A DNA stretch of 64,000 nucleotides from Pseudomonadota bacterium (GCA_018241425.1 JAFEDU010000009.1:1-64000); one strand, 5' to 3'. Counted from the first letter of the stretch, positions 1 to 8,706 are shown. Numbers and translations are program-made. The notes: generated by a model not told the origin, from the sequence alone.

Positions 1-57
1 TATCCTTGCCTCGAAAAATGGCCTGCGGTGCAGGAAGTACTGGCCCAGTACAGTTCC

Positions 58-87
58 TTGACTCCGGCGCAGGCAATCCCCGAGAAT
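58..87 (+). promoter_or_regulatory. putative sigma-70 promoter of the tRNA-Asn gene
   Basis: TTGACT at 58-63 is a good -35 match. A weak -10 (GAGAAT, 82-87) follows after 18 bp, about 27 bp before the mature tRNA start. The position suits a tRNA promoter, but the -10 is poor, so this is tentative. Confidence 0.35.
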
Positions 88-113
88 CCGCGGCCTTCGA
101 TTTGCCCGCCTGT

Positions 114-188
114 TCCCCGGTAGCTCAGCGGTAGAGCGTCGGACTGTTAATCCGTTGGTCGTTGGTTCGATTCCAACCCGGGGAGCCA
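114..188 (+). tRNA. tRNA-Asn (GTT anticodon)
   Basis: A full cloverleaf can be folded by eye. The acceptor arm TCCCCGG (114-120) pairs with CCGGGGA (178-184), followed by discriminator G and an encoded CCA (186-188). The D-arm contains TAGCTCAGCGGTAGAGC. The anticodon loop is CTGTTAA with GTT at 146-148, and the T-arm contains GGTTCGATTCC. The gene decodes AAC/AAU asparagine codons. Its 3' end is repeated near 6.3 kb, which suggests it served as an integration site. Confidence 0.96.
174..188 (+). repeat. attL-like direct repeat in the tRNA-Asn 3' end
   Basis: The 15 bases CAACCCGGGGAGCCA, covering the T-arm end, acceptor strand and CCA of tRNA-Asn, recur exactly at 6311-6325 in the same orientation. 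Integrases of genomic islands commonly use tRNA 3' ends as attachment sites and leave such a duplication. A chance 15-mer match within 6 kb is unlikely. No integrase gene lies between the copies. Confidence 0.6.
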
Positions 189-356
189 ATTAAAACAATA
201 AGTTATATAAGTTTATTAAGGCAGAATCTCGCAGGCCAAGTGCGACGATAGTGCAATGAGGACATTCGGCGTCAAATTTCATCGCATGGCCTGATCTTGC
301 AGTGCTGCTCGCCCAGTTACGTCTGCGTCACGGACACATCAGGCGATAGTGATCAG

Positions 357-370
357 AGCGCACGTGCGCT
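357..370. promoter_or_regulatory. perfect 14-bp palindrome before the DUF2946 gene
   Basis: AGCGCACGTGCGCT is its own reverse complement and ends 11 bp before the GTG start at 382. It could be an operator for a dimeric regulator or a small hairpin near the start of the transcript. No known consensus is recognised, so the role is open. Confidence 0.35.
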
Positions 371-381
371 AACCTGACCGT

Positions 382-819
382 GTGAGGAATCAGGTCGCGA
401 CTCGTTGGGCTCGCAATCCGTGGCTAGCGGCCGCACTTCTGTTTGTATTCCTCACCCGTGCAGTCATTCCGACGGGCTTTATGCCCGGCCCCGGCGGATT
501 GGTCATATGTCACGGATTTGCCCCCAGGTTCAGCTCATCACCGGCTCACGACATGGGGGCCATGGACATGTCCACGATGGACATGTCCCACACGGCGGGC
601 CACTCGAACCACAGTGGCACGATGCCGGCCCACGAGAGCATGGGCATCTGTCCCTTTGCGGCCGCCGCCACCGCGATGGCCTCCTTGCAAGCGTCGCAGT
701 CCCTGGTCCTAGCTCATCTCGTGTCCACCGCGGTGGCCATTCCTCCGCCGCTTCCTGTTCCTCGCGGCGCGATCGTGCCGACTCGTCTGCCTCGCGGACC
801 TCCGACACCCTTCATCTGA
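382..819 (+). CDS. DUF2946-family metal-associated protein
   Basis: The 145-residue protein begins with a positive N-terminus and one hydrophobic segment (about residues 13-30, WLAAALLFVFLTRAVIP). A His/Met-rich stretch follows (about 57-85, repeated MDMS, HSNHSG) and then a CPF motif, the general layout of DUF2946 proteins. The Met/His repeats suggest binding of copper or another soft metal. It is the first gene of a cassette with TonB and a TonB-dependent receptor. DUF2946 proteins are known next to metal receptors, and in Bordetella a short one acts as a copper-responsive upstream reading frame; whether that applies here is inference. The start is GTG at 382, and its ribosome binding site is unclear. 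Confidence 0.7.
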   Translation: MRNQVATRWARNPWLAAALLFVFLTRAVIPTGFMPGPGGLVICHGFAPRFSSSPAHDMGAMDMSTMDMSHTAGHSNHSGTMPAHESMGICPFAAAATAMASLQASQSLVLAHLVSTAVAIPPPLPVPRGAIVPTRLPRGPPTPFI

Positions 820-903
820 CCTAGCACCGGCGGGTTGACCTCTAACCCGCAGATCTACCGGCGCGGCACAGGCCGCTGCCGTGACCATTGCGCGTGCTTA
901 AAC

Positions 904-1509
904 ATGTTCAGGCAAAGACTGCTGACGTGCGCCGGCATATTGCTGGGACACGTACTGCTTTTGGTCGTCCTCAGCGCGTCCCACCCCAGGGTGCCAATGC
1001 TGGAGGCGCCGGCGATCGCAGTACAACTTCTTGCTGAGGTGGCGAAGCCTAACCCGTCGGCTGTGGCGCCCGCCGTCGTGGTGAGCCTGGCTCGCGTACC
1101 GATCGTGCTGCCCGAATTGAGCCTGGGTCCACCACCCGAGGCCCGTCCGCTTGAGGCTGCTCTACAGGTTCCGGAAGTACCGGCGTCTGAGGCGAAGCTC
1201 GGCAGGACGAATACGGAGGTTGCCGCATCCCCGGAGCTCGCGACCCTCTGCCCGCAGCGCAACCCGCCTGAGTACCCGCCCGCGGCCCGGCGTGAGCGGG
1301 AACAAGGTGAAGTCCGGCTGCGCGTGGAGCTCGACGACCACGGCCGCATTGAGCATGTGAGCGTTGTTTCCAGTAGCGGCTCCCGGCGCCTGGATGAGGC
1401 CGCTCGCTTGGCAGTAGAGACCTGGCGCTGCCGGCCGGCTGAACGGGACGGTCACGGCGTGCGGTCGATCGCATTGCAAACCCTCGCCTTCGTCCTCGAA
1501 CACCGCTGA
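904..1509 (+). CDS. tonB: TonB-family energy transducer
   Basis: TonB carries proton-motive-force energy from ExbB/ExbD in the inner membrane to outer-membrane receptors. The product, about 201 residues from ATG 904, has an N-terminal membrane anchor (MFRQRLLTCAG then LLLVVL), a Pro/Ala-rich middle for the periplasm, and a C-terminal TonB domain (about 125-200, NPPEYPPAARREREQGEVRL, VSSSGSRRLDEAA and ETWRCRPAE). The frame stays open to a TTG at 835, but the ATG puts the anchor at the N-terminus as expected. It lies 38 bp before the receptor and probably serves it specifically. No exbB/exbD is present in the window, so those must be supplied elsewhere. Confidence 0.85.
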   Translation: MFRQRLLTCAGILLGHVLLLVVLSASHPRVPMLEAPAIAVQLLAEVAKPNPSAVAPAVVVSLARVPIVLPELSLGPPPEARPLEAALQVPEVPASEAKLGRTNTEVAASPELATLCPQRNPPEYPPAARREREQGEVRLRVELDDHGRIEHVSVVSSSGSRRLDEAARLAVETWRCRPAERDGHGVRSIALQTLAFVLEHR

Positions 1510-1547
1510 GCCGAGTTTCAGCGTTTGACACCATTCTGGAGCTGAAT

Positions 1548-3803
1548 ATGAACATTCCACGAACGGCAGCCGCTCTCAGCCTTCTGACGCTGACGCTGCC
1601 CGCCTACGCCGATGAGCCGCCGAGTGCGGAGTTTTCCAAGCTGACGGTGAAGGCGGCCGAAGAAAGCCCCTACGCAACCGCCAGCGCCACGACGGGTACC
1701 AAGACCGACACCCCACTGATGGAAACTCCGCTGTCGGTGCAGGTTGTCCCACAACAGGTCCTGGTCGATCAACAGGACATCCGCATTGACCAAGCGCTGC
1801 GCAACGTCAGCGGTGTCGCGTTCACGGCGGGCGGCGACACGAGCTTCGGAAATGCCTTTGATGCGGTCGTGGTGCGAGGCTTTCAGACCGATTCACATCT
1901 GCGCAACGGTGTGCGCCTCGACAGCTTCGGCTCGGACTCGGAACTCTTTACCCAGCAGCTGACCAACGTCGAGAGTCTCGAAGTACTGAAAGGGCCTGCG
2001 GCGATTCTCTATGGGGCCGTTGAACCGGGCGGCGTCGTGAACGTAGTCACCAAGCAACCGCAGGCGACGAGTTCGTTCAGTGTGCAGCAGCAGATCGGTT
2101 CTTACGATCTCTATCGCACGACCCTGGATGCCACCGGACCGGTGACGGAGTCGGTCTTGTACCGGGTGGATGCCTCTTACGACACCAGCCAGTCGATCGT
2201 GGATCTGGCGTTCACGCGCGACCTTTTCTTCGCACCCACTCTGAAGGTTCTCCTTGGCGACGCAACGCAAGTCACGCTCGAATACGAACACAAGGATTCG
2301 AACTTCAACGGCAACTACGCCATCTCCCCCCTCGTTCAGATTCCAGGCGGCGCGTTCGTGCCCCTCTACAACGACCCGCACCTGAATTTCGGTGAGCGCT
2401 CGGGACTACAGGAGCGCACTGACCTGGGCGGCATCAACTGGTCGACGGCTCTCACAGAGAACTGGATGGTCCGCCAGCAGTTCCTGGCCAACCTCGTGCA
2501 CGTCACCGCGCCCCAGGTTACCTCTGACGGCGTGGGCCCCCTGACGGCCGGCGACCCCAATAGTCCTCCGGCGATCTACCGCGTCATGGCGCCGCTCGAC
2601 AATCGCGATGATCTGTACGCCTCGTACCTCGACTTCACGGGGCACATGGATACCGGACCCCTCCGCCATACCCTGCTCGTCGGTGGCGACTGGTATCGGT
2701 TCAACTCAAAGTACGTACTCACCATTTCCAACCCCACATTTTCCCCGGACCCGACCCTCGACTCCGTGATTGGCGTTTTCGACCCGGTGCACCCGGGTAC
2801 AGCGTTCGGCCCCTTGCAGCCCTACACGGCAGGCACCGGACCCACCGTCAGTTGGGGCGTTCATCTCCAGGATCAGGTGGCATTGGGTGAGAGGCTTTTT
2901 CTCCTCGTCGGCGCGCGCTACCAGCACGTCTACGAGGCCAACTACACCGGCGTTACCCTCGATTCGCTGACCCCAGCACCCTTGACCGGAAGCGCCACGA
3001 CGCCGCGTATCGGTGTCGTATTTCGGCCTGAAACATGGGTAAGTCTGTATGCGAATTTCGCGAAGAACTGGGGCCCGAGCAATGGCTATCCGTACGTCGG
3101 CGGTGGACTGGTGCCGCCCACGAGCGCTAACCAGAAGGAGATTGGTGTCAAGTTCGACCTGTTGGCCGGCCGCCTGACCTCCACCCTCGCGGTGTACGAC
3201 CTCACCAAGACGAACATTCCGACCCCCGACCCCGCCAATCCGAACGTTTTTCTGGTCACCGGCAAGGTGCGCAGCCGCGGCCTGGAGTTTGACCTGCAGG
3301 GTGAGTTGCTCCCCGGCTGGAACCTCATCGCCAATTTCTCGGACGATGACGCTCGGATCACGGCGAACAACGATCCGTCCAATCCTCCTGGAACCCAGTG
3401 GCCGCAGACGCCCCGGCTCATCGCCAACCTGTGGACCACTTACGAGTTCACTCCAGCGCCCCGCAGCAGCCTGAAGGTCGGCGCGGGGGTGAATGCCCAA
3501 GGTCGCCAACCCGCGCTCAACTACACCGGCGTCCTCGCGACGCAAACCAGTGACTACACGAACATCGGTGGCTACGCCACGGTCAACGCCATGGCCGCCT
3601 ATCGCCGCAAGGTCGGAAGCTATTCACTCACGGCGCAGGTCAACATCAGCAACCTGCTGAATGGACGCTACTTCAGCTACATCTCTCTCACCGACCCGCA
3701 GGCGTCGAACTCCTACAGCTACCTGGGCACCCAGTACAACTTTGACCGGCGCCTGTACGGCGATCCGCGCACGGTGATTGGCTCCTTAAGTCTCGAGTTC
3801 TAG
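1548..3803 (+). CDS. TonB-dependent siderophore/metallophore receptor
   Basis: This 751-residue outer-membrane receptor has a signal peptide (about 1-21, cleaved after AYA), a possible TonB box around LTVKA (32-36), a plug domain beginning near TPLMETPLSVQVV (55-67) with ALRNVSGVAF and LKGPAAILYGAVEPGG, and a long 22-strand-type barrel ending in a terminal Phe (SLEF). The plug wording is typical of the FhuE/FpvA siderophore-receptor family. Length is normal. It sits between tonB and a PepSY membrane protein, consistent with uptake of a ferric siderophore. Because of the Met/His-rich DUF2946 neighbour, a copper chelate is an alternative substrate. Ligand identity cannot be read from the sequence. 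Confidence 0.92.
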   Translation: MNIPRTAAALSLLTLTLPAYADEPPSAEFSKLTVKAAEESPYATASATTGTKTDTPLMETPLSVQVVPQQVLVDQQDIRIDQALRNVSGVAFTAGGDTSFGNAFDAVVVRGFQTDSHLRNGVRLDSFGSDSELFTQQLTNVESLEVLKGPAAILYGAVEPGGVVNVVTKQPQATSSFSVQQQIGSYDLYRTTLDATGPVTESVLYRVDASYDTSQSIVDLAFTRDLFFAPTLKVLLGDATQVTLEYEHKDSNFNGNYAISPLVQIPGGAFVPLYNDPHLNFGERSGLQERTDLGGINWSTALTENWMVRQQFLANLVHVTAPQVTSDGVGPLTAGDPNSPPAIYRVMAPLDNRDDLYASYLDFTGHMDTGPLRHTLLVGGDWYRFNSKYVLTISNPTFSPDPTLDSVIGVFDPVHPGTAFGPLQPYTAGTGPTVSWGVHLQDQVALGERLFLLVGARYQHVYEANYTGVTLDSLTPAPLTGSATTPRIGVVFRPETWVSLYANFAKNWGPSNGYPYVGGGLVPPTSANQKEIGVKFDLLAGRLTSTLAVYDLTKTNIPTPDPANPNVFLVTGKVRSRGLEFDLQGELLPGWNLIANFSDDDARITANNDPSNPPGTQWPQTPRLIANLWTTYEFTPAPRSSLKVGAGVNAQGRQPALNYTGVLATQTSDYTNIGGYATVNAMAAYRRKVGSYSLTAQVNISNLLNGRYFSYISLTDPQASNSYSYLGTQYNFDRRLYGDPRTVIGSLSLEF

Positions 3804-3812
3804 GGTTCGTCC

Positions 3813-5063
3813 GTGCTGCGCCGTCCTCTCGTCTGGTTGCATCGCTGGGTCGGACTCGTGATCGCCGCGTTCCTGATCTTGGAGGGCCTGACCGGGAGCG
3901 TGCTCGCATTTCGCGTGCCGCTCGAGCGAGCAATCAATCCTGAGCTTTTTGGAGTACCTGGCACCAGTTCACCCCCCGATCTTGCGACGCTGGCGGAGCG
4001 GGCTGAGGCGCAAGAGCCTCACGCGCGCATCGACTACTTCTCCGTCGATCACGATCAGGTCGTCGTCCGGGTCTCGCCCCGAGTCAATCCGAGCAGTGCG
4101 AGGCCCTGGCCGATCGGATTTGATCGAGTATTCCTGGATCCCTCTACGGGTCGAGAACTCGGCCGTCGGCGCGAAAGCGATCTGAGCCAGGGATCCCAGA
4201 ATGTCGTCTCGTTTCTCTACGCCCTGCACATGGAGCTCGCCGCCGGCTCGGTCGGCTATTGGACCCTGGGCATCGTGGCGCTCGCCTGGACCGTTGATTG
4301 CTTCGTGGGACTCTACCTGACGATGCCGGCTGGACTGCACAGGTTTGCCTGGCGCTGGGCACCGGCTTGGCGGATCAAGACTCGCGCCAGTGCAGTTCGG
4401 GTCAATTTCGATCTACATCGCGCCGGCGGCCTTTGGCTGTGGCCGATCCTCTTTGTCTTCGCCTGGTCGAGCGTGATGTTCAATCTGAATCCCGTCTATG
4501 TGCCTGTGATGAGCGCAGCCATGGACTACCGAGACCCTTCTTCCGTGATCAACCAGCCTGGACTCCACGAAAACCAGCACCCCAAGCTCGGCTGGCGTGA
4601 CGCACAAGACCTCGGCGCCCGCGCGATGGACCGCATCGCGGTGGAGCGAGGCTTTCGAATTCTTCGCCCCTATGGGATGGCGTACATCGAGAGCTTTGGT
4701 GTCTACACCTACGCAGTCGAGTCCAGCCTGAACGTGCAACAGAACGCCTGGAGCACATCAGTATGGGTCGATGGCGACACCGGCGAAATCCGGGATGTCA
4801 GCATTCCTCGCGGGGAGCATTCCGGCAACACGGCCGAGACCTGGCTTCGAGCACTACACTTCGCCGACGTTCATAACTCAACGGCCTATCGTGTCTTTGT
4901 CGGCACAGTCGGCATCGTCGTCGTGATGCTGTCTATAACCGGGATCTACCTTTGGTGGAAAAAGCGGCGCGCGCGTCACTGGGGACGGGCTCGCGCTGAG
5001 GCTACCGGGACAGCAAGCCGCGTGAATCGCGTACTTATTCGACGATCTAAGGGAGAGATCTAA
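3813..5063 (+). CDS. PepSY-associated inner-membrane protein, probable ferric-siderophore reductase
   Basis: The 416-residue protein opens with the PepSY-TM signature (LHRWVGLVIAAFLILEGLTGS, helix 1). It has further helices near residues 150-175 (LGIVALAWTVDCFVGLYL), 205-225 (WLWPILFVFAWSSVMFNL) and 365-385 (VFVGTVGIVVVMLSITGIYLWW), with large periplasmic loops. Conserved His residues in the helices (LHRW, LHMEL, DLHRAGG, LHFADVH) fit haem or metal binding. Relatives such as FoxB/PiuB release iron from siderophores at the inner membrane. The GTG start lies 9 bp after the receptor stop, and the stop abuts the next gene's GTG, so the genes are probably co-transcribed. Confidence 0.85.
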   Translation: MLRRPLVWLHRWVGLVIAAFLILEGLTGSVLAFRVPLERAINPELFGVPGTSSPPDLATLAERAEAQEPHARIDYFSVDHDQVVVRVSPRVNPSSARPWPIGFDRVFLDPSTGRELGRRRESDLSQGSQNVVSFLYALHMELAAGSVGYWTLGIVALAWTVDCFVGLYLTMPAGLHRFAWRWAPAWRIKTRASAVRVNFDLHRAGGLWLWPILFVFAWSSVMFNLNPVYVPVMSAAMDYRDPSSVINQPGLHENQHPKLGWRDAQDLGARAMDRIAVERGFRILRPYGMAYIESFGVYTYAVESSLNVQQNAWSTSVWVDGDTGEIRDVSIPRGEHSGNTAETWLRALHFADVHNSTAYRVFVGTVGIVVVMLSITGIYLWWKKRRARHWGRARAEATGTASRVNRVLIRRSKGEI

Positions 5064-6098
5064 GTGACAAACGGTATTCGGGCGCTGTTGAGACTCTCAG
5101 CCTGCGCCATGGCGCTTGCCTGGTCGCTCTGCGTAAACGGCGCAGATATCGAGAACGGCCGCATAGTCAGTGACGCCCCCTGGCCCCCACTGCCGCAATG
5201 GGCCGAGCTCGACGACTTCACGCATGGGTATTTTACGCAGACGGCGTACGATCACGCGCGCACGCAAACTGCGTTCGACGTTCGCGACATCCGGTACTTG
5301 AGTGACGGGCTGACGATCCGCGGAATTCTCATTCGGCCAAAGAGGCCGGGAAGCCAGAAATGGCCCGCGATCATCTTCAATCGTGGGGGGACCGGTGACT
5401 ACGGCCGAATAGGCAACTATGGTGTTCCCTGCAAGGAGGAAAATGACTCGTGCCTGTACCTGGTGGATCTACTCATGCTGGCCGAGAAGGGATTTGTCGT
5501 CATCGCCTCCGACTATCGCTTCCATGGTCCGCCCGGCAAGCGCGACGAGTGGGGTGGGGTCGAGGTGGATGACATCCTGAATCTCTTTCCGACACTTCAG
5601 GGCATGGATTTCGTGGACTCGACGCGGCTCTACATGCTGGGTCAGTCGCGTGGCGGCACGATGACCTATATCGCTTTAAAGCATGGCGCACCCGTACGCG
5701 CCGCGGCAGTCATAGCAGGGCCATCGCTGCTCAGCGCAGAGACCCGAACTTTCATCCACGGAGACTGGTTTCTGAAGGGGAATGAGTGGTTCGACGGCGC
5801 ACCGAAGGTATGGCCTGACTACACACATCGGGCGAATGAGTACTACCAGGAGAGATCTGGGGCATTATGGCCGGATCAAATCAATGCACCTATTCTCATA
5901 ATGCATAGTCGTACCGATAAGCTGGTACCAGTTAGTCAGGCGTTAATGATGGCCGAGGCGCTTCAATCTCATGACCGGGTGTACTCTTTGGTTATCTACG
6001 GCTCCGATAGTCATTCGCTGTCCAACAATTCAGAGGATCGCACGCGTCGAATCGTTGACTGGTTCGACCAGTACGGAGCTCATGCTGCACCTAAGTAG
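5064..6098 (+). CDS. secreted alpha/beta hydrolase (S9/dienelactone-hydrolase type)
   Basis: The 344-residue protein has a signal peptide (about 1-26) followed by an alpha/beta-hydrolase fold. The nucleophile elbow is GQSRGG with Ser195. The acid is probably Asp in HSRTDKLVP and the base His in YGSDSHSLS, near the C-terminus. This arrangement is seen in S9-type peptidases and esterases. It is the last gene of the metal-uptake cassette. By analogy with periplasmic siderophore esterases it may cut the imported ligand to free the metal, but that is inference. The GTG start directly follows the PepSY stop codon. Confidence 0.75.
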   Translation: MTNGIRALLRLSACAMALAWSLCVNGADIENGRIVSDAPWPPLPQWAELDDFTHGYFTQTAYDHARTQTAFDVRDIRYLSDGLTIRGILIRPKRPGSQKWPAIIFNRGGTGDYGRIGNYGVPCKEENDSCLYLVDLLMLAEKGFVVIASDYRFHGPPGKRDEWGGVEVDDILNLFPTLQGMDFVDSTRLYMLGQSRGGTMTYIALKHGAPVRAAAVIAGPSLLSAETRTFIHGDWFLKGNEWFDGAPKVWPDYTHRANEYYQERSGALWPDQINAPILIMHSRTDKLVPVSQALMMAEALQSHDRVYSLVIYGSDSHSLSNNSEDRTRRIVDWFDQYGAHAAPK

Positions 6099-6477
6099 CC
6101 TCGGCGGAGAACGTGACCGTTGGCGGGCAGGGGTGGCGGTTCGACCCAACGCTTTAATTCGGGCGAAGCGCCACAACGGATCATCTGGTCTCAGCAAGTT
6201 CATGCGCGCAACACCGCAGCCCACTACTGGGGAAACCGATTGGGTTGAGTTGGAGAATCCCGAAGCCGGAACTCTCGGCGAATCAGAGCGTTGCACCGTA
6301 TCGCCCTCTACAACCCGGGGAGCCATTAAATCCACGAGTTACGCCGCTCCGAAGCTATGTTCAGTCCGGTGTCCCCACGAATTGGGTGCAGGTGGCTACC
6401 CTTCCGGCCACGGAACATCCGCGGCAGATGCGCTCGCTACGCCCGACCACCGACTCGGTGAATTGTGCGAAGGCGCC
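6099..6477. other. intergenic stretch holding the right end of the island
   Basis: These 379 bases carry no convincing gene on either strand. The only recognisable element is the second copy of the tRNA-Asn 3' end at 6311-6325. The hydrolase upstream and the OsmC gene downstream converge on it. Confidence 0.6.
6311..6325 (+). repeat. attR-like copy of the tRNA-Asn 3' end
   Basis: CAACCCGGGGAGCCA is identical to 174-188 in the tRNA gene and has the same orientation. Both copies are followed by TTAAA, after one extra A in the tRNA copy. No other part of a tRNA is present here, so this is a duplicated attachment core and not a second gene. Confidence 0.6.
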
Positions 6478-6912
6478 TTAACACTCCAGAACACTGGCCA
6501 CTAGCCGCCGGTCACCCATCAAGGAATTGTTAACGAGGCATACCTGCTCGGCTCGCTCGAGGAGCTTATTCGCCGTTCCGTGATCGGCTCCGGACTTCAC
6601 CGTCAAGATGGCCCGATTCGTGTACCTGGAGAAGCGCGTTACCCCGTCGATGCGCTCCAACACCCCCTCGACCCTACACTCAAGCTTGTCCCAGTCGAAT
6701 TTTGCCGCCCGGGAAACACCGCGGAACGTGAGAACGTAGCAGTCCGCGATGGCTGCGATTAGCAGTGTCTCAGGCGACCAGACATCGCCAGGACCGTCAA
6801 ACTCCCTGGGAGGCGCCGTCTTCAGGCTAGGGACGCCTTTGGATTCGATTCTCACTTCACCCGTGAGTGCCCCGGTTGCAGATGCAACGTAGGTATGCGG
6901 GTACGGCTGCAT
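6478..6912 (-). CDS. OsmC family protein
   Basis: This 144-residue protein matches the OsmC/Ohr fold, whose members reduce organic hydroperoxides or handle reactive sulfur species. The two redox Cys positions are visible: one in IAAIADCYVLTFRG (about residue 58) and one in EQVCLVNNSL (about 129). The N-terminal WSPETLLIAAI segment is also typical. It is the last gene of the minus-strand sulfide/efflux operon, 15 bp after the rhodanese gene. That context favours a role with low-molecular-weight persulfides or peroxides. Confidence 0.85.
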   Translation of the reverse strand: MQPYPHTYVASATGALTGEVRIESKGVPSLKTAPPREFDGPGDVWSPETLLIAAIADCYVLTFRGVSRAAKFDWDKLECRVEGVLERIDGVTRFSRYTNRAILTVKSGADHGTANKLLERAEQVCLVNNSLMGDRRLVASVLEC

Positions 6913-6927
6913 AGCGGTGACCCGACC

Positions 6928-7266
6928 TCAGGTTCCGGAGACGATCACTGGCAGACCCGCCGCTTTCCAGGCGGCGATGCCGCCTGCCATGTGAGCGGCG
7001 CGCAAGTGCCCAGCCCCCAAGTGCTTCTCCGCCGCGGCTAACGACCGACGACCACCGGCACAGTGAAATATCACTCGCGGGATGCCATCCGCAGGGATGA
7101 CCTGTGCGTTGAACGTGGATAGCGGGTGGAGCAAGGCACCCCGGATCCGCTCGGCCGCGAACTCGTCTGGCTCACGTACGTCGATCAGAAGCACGCGATT
7201 CTCCTCGAGTAGTTGTGAAACCTCGCTGGGCTCGAGTGTCTCAATCTTTGAACTCTCTGACGACAT
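6928..7266 (-). CDS. single-domain rhodanese (sulfurtransferase)
   Basis: The 112-residue product is one rhodanese domain. It has VLLIDVREPDEFAAERIRGA near the N-terminus and the active-site loop HCAGGRRSLAAAEKH with the persulfide-carrying Cys. The C-terminal HMAGGIAAWKAAGLPV is the usual end of YgaP/GlpE-like domains. I chose ATG 7266 because an AAGGA ribosome binding site sits just upstream, although the frame stays open further. It probably accepts sulfane sulfur made by the upstream sulfide:quinone oxidoreductase. E. coli YgaP carries this domain fused to a membrane domain, which is a separate gene here (10201-10413). Confidence 0.93.
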   Translation of the reverse strand: MSSESSKIETLEPSEVSQLLEENRVLLIDVREPDEFAAERIRGALLHPLSTFNAQVIPADGIPRVIFHCAGGRRSLAAAEKHLGAGHLRAAHMAGGIAAWKAAGLPVIVSGT

Positions 7267-7398
7267 GGTTGCATTCCTTGTGTGGGAACAGGCATTCGCG
7301 CGCTGATCACTCTGGGCCGCGCGATCTGCAGGATGCGGAGAAGTGCAGCCGCCACGCGCGGCCCCCGCCGATCGCATCAAAAAACCTCTCGGTTGGCA

Positions 7399-8673
7399 TT
7401 ACGCATCGAGTCGCTTGATTCCAAGCGCCCGCAGCATGAATTTTTCGTACAACGGCTCTGAGTTGCCGCGCTTCATCTTGTAGATGAAGTACTTCTCGAA
7501 GCCCACCTTGACCCAGTGAACCCAGCGGCTCTTGCGGAACCAGTTGACGTTGCGGGGCGGAATCTGGGGTAGCGCGACAAATGCGGCACCGGTATCGCCC
7601 ATGTCCGCGAGGCAGATCGCGTTCCAGGTGCCCTTTGCGGTCGCCTGCACTCCGGCAATGTCGGCCGCGATGTTCTGCACAATCGCGGTCACCATGGTTT
7701 CGATCATGTATCCGGTCTTGGGGGCCCCGGTGGGCACCGGCGTAGCTTCCACCGGCGGAATGGCAATGCAGACTCCTGCCGAATAGATATTCCGGTACTT
7801 CCTGCTGCGCTGGTTCTCGTCCACCAGCACGAAGCCGCGCGGATTACACAGGCCTTCAACCGCGGCGACCGCATCCACGCCCCTGAATGCCGGCAGCATC
7901 ATGGAGAATCTGAATGGCACCTCGTGCTCCTTGAAGGGCTGACCGTTCCGGTCCAGCTCAGTGGCAAACAGCTTCCCCGCCTCGAGCTTCGTCGTCTTGG
8001 CGTTCGTGATCCACTTGATGTCGTTATTGCGGAACTCCGACTCGAGCAGGCTCTTGGAGTCACCGACCCCTCCCAGCCCCAAATGCCCGATGTACGGCTC
8101 GCTTGTAACGAACGTTATTGGCACCCTGCTACGTATCCTGCGGCGTCTGAGGTCGGTACTGAGGATGAAGGCAAACTCATACGCGGGGCCGAAGCAGCTC
8201 GCCAGGGGCATGGCGCCAATCACAATCGGACCCGGATTCTCTAGGAACTCCTGGTAGGCTTCCCAGGCCTTTTCGGCATGATCCACCGTACATATGGACT
8301 GCGAGTTCCCCGTCGCCGGGCCTGCGCCCGGTACTTCATCGAAGGCGAGCTTGGGCCCGGTAGTGATCACCAGGAAGTCGTAGGACACCGCCGACCCATC
8401 CGCCAGAGTCAAGGTGTTCGCTACGGGCTCGATTCTGTCTACACGCTGGGGAATGAAATCGATATCTCGCCGCTTCAGATAAGCCGCAATCGGAAACGAG
8501 ATGCCTTTGCGCTGGCGCCAACCTACGGCGAGCCACGGATTGGACGGCACGAACTGAAAGTAGTCGACGGAGTTGATGACCGTGATCCGGTGTTCCGCCG
8601 CGAGCTTAGCCCGGAGTTCATAGGCGGCGGGCATCCCGCCGACGCCGGCGCCGATGATTACGATGTGTGCCAT
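7399..8673 (-). CDS. sqr: sulfide:quinone oxidoreductase
   Basis: This 424-residue flavoprotein oxidises sulfide to polysulfide or sulfane sulfur and passes electrons to quinone at the membrane. The N-terminal FAD motif is VIIGAGVGGMPAAYEL. Three cysteines fall at C128 (SICTVDHAEKAW), C160 (ASCFGPAYEF) and C354 (NAICLADMGD), the pattern of the redox-active cysteines of Acidithiobacillus ferrooxidans SQR. The segment PPVEATPVPTGAPKTGYMIE is typical of the same type. The C-terminal amphipathic region (WVHWVKVGFEKYFIYKM) suits monotopic membrane attachment. It lies between tolC and the rhodanese gene in one operon, giving a sulfide detoxification pair. Confidence 0.95.
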   Translation of the reverse strand: MAHIVIIGAGVGGMPAAYELRAKLAAEHRITVINSVDYFQFVPSNPWLAVGWRQRKGISFPIAAYLKRRDIDFIPQRVDRIEPVANTLTLADGSAVSYDFLVITTGPKLAFDEVPGAGPATGNSQSICTVDHAEKAWEAYQEFLENPGPIVIGAMPLASCFGPAYEFAFILSTDLRRRRIRSRVPITFVTSEPYIGHLGLGGVGDSKSLLESEFRNNDIKWITNAKTTKLEAGKLFATELDRNGQPFKEHEVPFRFSMMLPAFRGVDAVAAVEGLCNPRGFVLVDENQRSRKYRNIYSAGVCIAIPPVEATPVPTGAPKTGYMIETMVTAIVQNIAADIAGVQATAKGTWNAICLADMGDTGAAFVALPQIPPRNVNWFRKSRWVHWVKVGFEKYFIYKMKRGNSEPLYEKFMLRALGIKRLDA

Positions 8674-8706
8674 AGAAACTCCCGTGTTGAGTTCGCGCCT
8701 TGATAC

